From Hemibagrus wyckioides (lineage: Eukaryota; Chordata; Actinopteri; Siluriformes; Bagridae), in contig NC_080720.1 of NCBI RefSeq assembly GCF_019097595.1, positions 27,584,352 to 27,648,351 on the forward strand: a stretch of DNA of 64,000 nucleotides. Direction: 5' to 3'. Of this stretch, positions 57,575-64,000 are shown in pieces. Below the pieces are notes generated by a model. That model was not told the origin of the DNA. It was given only the letters and a program-made list of their open reading frames with translations, and ran no database searches. The stretch's first letter is position 1. The number at the start of each line of letters is the position of its first letter. The position numbers were made by a program, and so were the translations under genes.

Positions 57575-58318
57575 GAGTCTCTTTGTCATGTTCATCAAAC
57601 CATTCCCGAACATGTGACAGAGGACACTGGCATTAGGGAATACCATGGCAATGTTGTTTAGGTAGGTGTTAAAGAAAGATCCATATGAATGCCATGTGGA
57701 ACATTGCCCAGAGCACTGCACTGCCTCTACTGGCTTGCCTTTTTTCCCCCATATTGCATCCTCTTCCACACACACACACATCCATGAACAAGATTCCTCA
57801 CATCAGGTCACCTTCATCACCTCCATTGCCCCATGGTCCAGTTCTAATGCTCACGTGTCCATTATTAGGTGCTTTCGGTTGTGGACGGGTTTCAGCATGG
57901 GCACTCTGAGCAATCTGTAGCTACGCTGCCTCATACACAACACACTGTGTGTTCTGACACCTTTCTATCACAAGTAGCATTAACTTTTTCAGCAATTTGT
58001 GCAACAGTAGGCGATCTGTACGGTCAGACCAGAGAAAATCTGTGAAATCAGTGAAGCCTGGATATCCACAACTCTGGTCCACTGGTTGTCCTTCCACGGA
58101 CCACTTTTGGTAGGTATTATCCCCTGCAATAATGGTTACACCCTACAAGACCTGCTGTTTTGAGCCATTTTAGCCCTCGTCAAAATCACTGACTTATTCT
58201 TGCCTGTTTTTCCTTGTTGCATAATATATCCCAACCTTGGAGTGCCATTGGAGTAACGAGCTAATCAATTTTATTCACATCACTTGCCAGTGACTTTAAT
58301 GTTATGGCCATTCTGTGT
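57575..58318 (-). mobile_element. Degenerate Tc1-like element
   Basis: On the minus strand it starts ACAGAATGGCCATAACATTA, AAGTCACTGGCAAGTG, then DNA coding remnants: TVAQIAEKVNA..DRKVSEHTVC near 57950-58015, the WSDESR region missing or scrambled near 57780, and GREWFDEHDKE at the C-terminal edge. Multiple stops and frameshifts. Same family as 24269-24952 and 60965-61305. A short (CA)n lies inside at 57769-57780. Confidence 0.8.
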
Positions 58319-59266
58319 ATAAAAAGAAACAAATTATGTGTAAAATTAGCTTTCATATAAAATTAGTCTACAACAATTTAACTGTTTAAAGTATAACTCT
58401 GCAGCTACAAATTTTCTCGTAATCTGATTAGCGCTCGCTGAGTGTATAATTGCTTTGTAAATCATGTGACACAGACGCTGATTACTGGAACCTTAATATC
58501 AGATGTAATAATTCAACATATTGTGCTATCAGACTCCTGTCATACTGTACTATATTTCTTTTTATTTTATTATTATTGTAAACATGCTGTGACTGATAAC
58601 TCTCTGATCTGGGAATTCTAACTAGTCAAAATTCCCACAGTTAGCATCAATAAAACGTTATAAAACGTTATAAAACGTTAACGCTAAAACATTCACATAC
58701 AGTCTCGCTCATATTGCTTCACGCTCTCACGTTCCCCAGAAATACATAATGCTAACACTGCTAACTGCTCCGTGATGAAGCAAACAAGGTTTCCACCTTG
58801 CAAACGGAGCTTGATTTTTAAGAGACATTATCGATTGGCTATCTTTAACATCGCCGATGAAATTCGATCCCGGCTCTGAAACCCAGAGCAGCTCATTACA
58901 TCAACTACAGAGAGCAAGACGTTTTCCTTTTGTTAGATCAATCTCTCGTGAAAATCTTTCGAGGTGGCTGTTTATCGAGTCTTTCTTTCTTTCTTTCTTG
59001 CTGATTTTGTTCAAGTATATACAAGGCATGATGTTTATTAACTGTTTTATTCAATATTTCTTGTTATTTTTTTTTTAATTCTACATTTCTACAGTCATAC
59101 ATTACAATGACGTTTACAATGAAGTAAAATCTTCTGCACTGAAAAAGATAAGCAGATTTTCGTATTTTTCCAAGCAAGAGAATTTTTTACAACGTTATCT
59201 GAAGATACACTAATAACTAACTAAAATTTCACAACATTAACTAACATCCAGCTAATTTTTCACGTA
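58319..59266. other. Unique intron-like sequence
   Basis: Contains a triple ATAAAACGTT repeat (58649-58679) and (CTTT)n at 58981-58998. No gene recognised. Confidence 0.45.
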
Positions 59267-60561
59267 CAGTGGAACCTCGGCAAACGAATTTAATTCATTC
59301 TGGAGGCGAATTCTTAAGGTAAAAATTTGTACAGTAATACCTCGCAGATCACGATTGGCGACTTCACTGATCCGTGAAATTTTCATTGGAACCTAACTAA
59401 TTTGCATCTGCAAATTTTTCGCAGACCCGCGAAATCCTCGCGAAATCCTGCAAAAATGTGTACAGCTAATTTTGTGGCCATTTATACATTTTCATGCTTT
59501 TTAATGCGAAATTATTAAGAAAAATTTAGTTTATTAATTTAGTAACATAAATATAAAGTAAAATCAACAAAATATCAATATAAATAAAATATAAATGTTA
59601 TTTTAATAATATCGAACGTCACCGATATCACGTACGTACAGTACAGCCATTACCACATGCTATTGGCTGGAAGGGTTGGAAGGATTGGCTGGTAGTTACG
59701 ATGCTTTGTATACGTGATGTCGCGGTTCATCTCCCCACACCTTGTACTCGGTTCAACACGCATGTATATTCGAATATACATATCGGTTTGAATAAGTGAT
59801 CTCAGTGATTTTTTCCTTGGTTTTTATACAGGCGATACTGTACTCTATTTTTACGTCAAACATTTATTTATTATCATTTATTATCATTTATCATTATTTT
59901 TTAAGGGTAATGTATTAAGCTAAAAGTGTTTTGGAAGCATGACTGGGGTCATACTTAGGGTTTAAACCCTAAAAATAAGCATTTACACTACAGTATTAGC
60001 ATTTTTAGAGAGTCCACCGCACATCCGCGAAACCTCATCATTGGCGATGGGTCCTGGAGTGTAACCTCGCGGATGTGTGAGGTATTACTGTATTGCAAAA
60101 CGAATTTTCCCTTAAGAAATAATGTAAATGCAGATAATCCGTTCCAGCCACCCTAAAATATGACCAATATTACCGAAACGAAGCTTATGGAAACTGTATG
60201 GCTGATTACACAGAACTGACCCAAGCCAAGCATTCCATGTCAAGACTCCTCACAGGAAGTCGTGCCACCAAGCTTGGGCTAAAAATAGAACAGATCACCC
60301 ACGCCACCAATCTGTCAACAAAAAAACGCCCGAAATAATTACCTAGCTTTTGAACACAATGAAGGCAATGGTGGGTTGACTCTTTGAAACAGCTTTCACT
60401 GACTGAACTCGGTTGGCTTCGCTTGGCATTCCACTGACGCAAACAAGTTTTGAACAGCTCCTGGATGTACGCGCAACATAGCCAGCGTTTGGTTCGTTCA
60501 TATGCCGAAACTGCTTCGTATGCCGGATAAGGGAGGGAATTCGTATGCCAAAGTTCCGCTG
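59267..60561. mobile_element. Pogo/Tigger-like MITE, copy 2, with nested insertion
   Basis: Ends CAGTGGAACCTCGGCAAACG (left) and CAGCGGAACTTTGGCATACG (reverse complement of right) with TA at 59265-59266 and 60562-60563. Without the inner element it is about 535 bp, close to copy 1 (546 bp). The inserted element at 59332-60090 interrupts a sequence that is continuous in copy 1. Confidence 0.83.
59332..60090. mobile_element. Nested pogo-like MITE
   Basis: 759 bp with inverted ends CAGTAATACCTCGC (left) and CAGTAATACCTCACACATCC (reverse complement of right). TA duplications lie at 59330-59331 and 60091-60092. The interior is AT-rich with no transposase frame. Inserted into the older MITE; copy 1 supplies the empty site. 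Confidence 0.87.
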
Positions 60562-60964
60562 TATAAATTTTAATATGGTATACACGGATTACTATTTTCA
60601 CAAATCCAAACCAATTTCATGCAAAATTGTATTTTTATAAGAAGTATAAAAGAATTAGACGGATTTTTCTTCTTTGAATGAATGACTGTTATGTGAGCAC
60701 AACCTGCACAGTCATGCAGTGAGAATTTGACCAGCAATGCTTAATAAATAAATGCATATTCCTGTTTTTTTTTTTGTTTGTTTTTGTGCTAAGTAGGCAG
60801 GTGCTGTAACCTGCTCACACAACACAATCAATATTGCAAATCATCTTCACCTATGTGGGAGGAGGTTGCCTAGGTAGGCAGTTGTGTATTTGCTTCACAG
60901 AGAAATTGAAACGGCTGCCTAAAACCCAGGTAGATTAGCTTGTTTTGTGGTCATCATTCTACAG
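60562..60964. other. Unique spacer
   Basis: Imperfect repeats of GTAGGCAG (60795 and 60874) but nothing assignable. Confidence 0.4.
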
Positions 60965-61305
60965 TTAATGTATATTACAGACAACATTATGACACATACG
61001 ACACAAGGATTTGAGCGAGTTTGACCAGGGCCAGATTGTGATGGCTAGACGACTGGATCAGAGTCTGCAGTGGTCAGTATCTATCAAACGTGATCAGGGT
61101 AAACAGGGTCATGTGTGGCCAAGGCTCATTGATGCACGTGGGGAGTGAAGGCTGGTCCGTGTGATCCGATCCAACAGACGAGCTACTGTTGCTCAAATTA
61201 CTGAAGAAGTTAATGCTGGTTCTGATAGAAAGGTGTCAGAATACACAGTGCATGACGGGTCCGGGCTGTTTCTGCAGCAAAAGGGCGACCAACACAATAT
61301 TAGGC
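60965..61305 (+). mobile_element. Tc1-like deletion derivative
   Basis: Plus-strand N-terminal transposase remnants: FDQGQIVMARRLDQSLQ, then ATVAQITEEVNAGSDRKVSE. These jump directly to the 3' region CAGCAAAAGGGCGACCAACACAATATTAGGCAG, with the whole catalytic domain missing. Terminal repeats are weak. Same family as 57575 and 24269. Confidence 0.75.
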
Positions 61306-62534
61306 AGAGTTGACACAGAGCCTGGTGTGTTAGACAAACCACATAAACAGATTTTGTGTTGATATTCTTGAACATTGCGCAAAATTGTTAATTTCATTTT
61401 TTAAAAAATCTGTTCCGTTAAGTTTTACGACATACAACAACAAATGGTCTTTAGAGTCATGCAACAGAAAAACATTCGCCCTGATCTTGGCTTGGGGTCA
61501 TGAAAACGAATCCAGATGATGCCACAGATGTCCGTGGATGAGAGCCAAGAACAGCATACTTTTTCTTTCCTGTCAACCACAGCAACACTAGCCAATCATC
61601 GGTGTCTACAGTATGAGCTCATGTATGCGGAAGAGGGCAGAGTGTTATGCAGATTTCATTAAGACAGAATAGTCTGCTTTTTTTTTTTTAGCTTTTTTTT
61701 CTAGCTGCTATAATGTAGGCGATAACAGGAAATAGTTTGTTTTGTGTAACTATGTACCAATAAATAAAAATAATTGAATAAGCCATTGTTAGTACTATCA
61801 AACTGCTGCAGTTTAAGAGAAATAAAATACTCTGGGATGTGTTGTTTATTTATATTATTTAAATTTATTATTATTTATTATTATATTTATTACAAATGTA
61901 TTATAGATATGTTTTTTGTGTGTGTTTATTTGTATTATTTAAATTTATTATTATTATTATTTATCAATTATTATATATATTTAATATATTGTGAATTCCG
62001 AGCCACAAAAGTTAATGGACATGTGTTTATTTGTGTCAGCTTTGATGATGGTTAAATAATTTTACAAGCTCAAGCTGCTGTAACAACAATTCTACTGGGC
62101 AGTGCTTTACCAGAATAGGGAAATGTCTTAGTAATGTCTGTGCATTTCCAGAGAAACAGTGAGCTCACTGAGGGCTAATAGAGAATGATTAATGACTGGG
62201 TCCAACTCTAATTCAAACCCAAGGGGTTATAAATAGGAGTTTCAGACAGCACGGTGCTGTGGGTGACAAATGCTAATAAAATGAAGAGAAAGTTTGGACA
62301 CCGAGCATCCACATGTGTGTGTGTGTGTGTGTGGCAGCAGATTAAGGGTTAAACTGTAGAGTTGCTAAATATAAAACATCAGGTATGTAGTTTCTCAGGT
62401 TACACCTGACAGGGGTAAGGATACTGAGCGCTACTGAGCACTGGGGAACACCACATACACACATAGTCTGGGTTGAGTTTCCTATTAAGAGGAAGGCGGG
62501 GTGGAAGATGCTATATCAAGCATTACATCATATT

Positions 62535-62565
<31 letters not shown>

Positions 62566-62574
62566 AAGATAAAC

Positions 62575-62615
<41 letters not shown>

Positions 62616-62966
62616 AAGAGACCGAGAGAACAACCTCCAACCCTGTGGTCACTTACACTGTTTTCACTGTTACATTAACGTCTTGTAAAATATTTATAGC
62701 CTGTTAGTCACTGACTTATCATTTGTTGTATTCAGCTTTACTGCTGCAGCGACTGATTCAGCTACTAATTATTTAAACAACCATCTAACCAACTGACCAA
62801 ACAAAAATTCATAAGGGTCTCACACACACACACAAACACACACACACATACGGTCTGTCATGTAATGCTAAGAGTAACACCAACCCAAAAATATACTCAG
62901 TGTTCTGTTACACTGAGATGTGGTGATGTGATAAAACATTGCTTTGTTATGGTGTTTCAGTCAGTG

Positions 62967-63001
<35 letters not shown>

Positions 63002-63444
63002 ACACTGTGTGTCACTGGGTATATCTCCATCTTTCCATGGAATCACCACCTTCAATTTGAGCACTAGTCAGTCTTTGCCCCTGTGTCCTGTATTTCAAGC
63101 ACTGTATTATTTAGTACACAACATATAGACAGAGCAGTTACACACACACACACACACACACACACACTGTGTGATCCAATCTCTTCATAATGAACTAACT
63201 GGCATAACATAAATCAGTGGCATATATGAGTAAAGGTCAAGTTTCCTCACCCACCGTTATCAATGACACGTTAATACAAGCCATGACAAGATGTTCAGAG
63301 CAGGAGTACGGAATGAGAAATGTGACACTACAATCTGAATTTATAATTAAAAATCGGTTTATTAGGCCTTCGAATGGCTTCAGATAATGGGAACATGGTT
63401 TCAATTTAGATGGATTTAGATTCGCAAACTATCGAAAAAAACTA
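61306..63444. other. Microsatellite-rich intron-like sequence
   Basis: T runs at 61679-61700; ATT/TTTA-rich duplication at 61845-61990; (TG)n 62315-62333; (AG)n with interruptions 62533-62610; (CA)n 62820-62848, 62968-63005 and 63140-63167. No gene recognised. Confidence 0.5.
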
Positions 63445-63835
63445 TTTTATTATCTGAGAGCAAGGAGGCTCCATGCTAGTAAACACTGGGTCTGTAGCTC
63501 CTCCTACATCATTTGTGACCTTTCGGCGTGATTACGTAGTACATATCGTCGCGGACACGCATCCCAGAGCTAGCGATAGACGAGCTTTTGTGGTTAAAAA
63601 GTATAAAATTTTCTCGGCTGGGATAATTTAGAGCTCTTCAAAGCTGCATTTAAAATGCATTGTGGAAGTTTGGAACTTGCGGGGCACCATAGAAGTCCAT
63701 TATATGGAGAAAAATCCTGAAATGTTTTCCTCACGAAACATAATTTCTTTACGACTGAAGAAAGAAGTGTTCTGGAAGTGAACTTCTCCTTTAATTCAAC
63801 TTGTAAATCCTCATTTACAAAAACAAACAAAGTAA
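63445..63835. repeat. Probable dispersed repeat
   Basis: AGAGCTCTTCAAAGCTGCAT, CACCATAGAAGTCCATTATA and ACTGAAGAAAGAAGTG, with GAACTTCTCCTTTAA, recall a repeat I know from many cypriniform and catfish sequences. No second copy is in this window, so this rests on memory. The rest of the window to 64000 is unremarkable. Confidence 0.4.
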
Positions 63836-64000
63836 GAAAAATCCAGATCAGTACATGTTAAACCTGTGGCCAAACCTAGAAAGCAGAACATAAAATATAC
63901 ACGTCGTATGATTCACAACTTCAGAATTCTATACAATATCCCACAAAAAATGTAAAATTGGGATGGGTGTGGCCTAATATTCTAACGAATTATTATTTGC

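Noticed and set aside
60206..60601. 131-codon minus-strand frame in the second pogo-like MITE
   Set aside because: The corresponding region in the other copy (55436-55981) has a different frame and stops; no transposase motif.
17347..64000. Upstream PKC exons (C1A, N-terminus)
   Set aside because: Looked for HEFVTFSCPG-like and pseudosubstrate-like translations on the minus strand and found none; they must lie beyond the window or be too diverged to see by eye.

Overview
The window is vertebrate, almost certainly teleost fish, nuclear DNA. Spliced exons with consensus splice sites, very dense (CA)n, (ATA)n and (GATA)n microsatellites, many Tc1/mariner remnants with TA target-site duplications, and tRNA-derived SINEs with box A/B heads all point there. 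An otophysan fish such as a catfish is my guess from repeat style only; nothing in the sequence proves it.

The only cellular gene I can support is on the minus strand. Two adjacent exons (16905-17016 and 16635-16763) encode a complete C1B zinc finger of a conventional protein kinase C, most like PKC alpha. I find no other PKC exon, so most of the window is probably intron: the higher-coordinate side lies upstream in the gene and the lower-coordinate side downstream. The 129-nt exon has a (TG)9T4 tract at its acceptor in place of an ordinary pyrimidine tract, and its length is a multiple of three.

Layout: 1-8.1 kb is a family of about 32-bp minisatellites in three subtypes, duplicated with its flank, and split by a nearly intact Tc1 element (5240-6487; one in-frame stop). 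8.1-12 kb is microsatellite-rich. 12.0-13.2 kb is a 43-copy 20-bp minisatellite with a diverged inverted array beside it. 13.4-16.4 kb holds SINEs and a short Tc1 derivative, then the PKC exons, then a (GATA)n array and a LINE fragment. 18-23.7 kb is simple-sequence-rich intron. 23.7-25.0 kb is a LINE / Tc1 / pogo-like mosaic. 26.6-27.4 kb is a fold-back Tc1 derivative. 31.5-32.05 kb is a 45-bp minisatellite carrying AGGTCA motifs. 33.7-35 kb and 43.1-45.05 kb are old degenerate tandem repeats. 36-48 kb is a field of SINEs and Tc1 fragments. 49.7-55.1 kb is a LINE inserted into a SINE, with about 4 kb of 37/50-bp tandem array in the LINE 3' region. 55.4-61.3 kb holds pogo-like MITEs (one nested) and Tc1 relics. 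The end is microsatellite-rich and otherwise unremarkable.

I see no operon, CRISPR locus, functional tRNA or rRNA gene, or dedicated defence or biosynthetic system. The most interesting signals are structural: the PKC splice-site repeat, the LINE-internal satellite with higher-order structure, the inverted minisatellite pair and the fold-back transposon.
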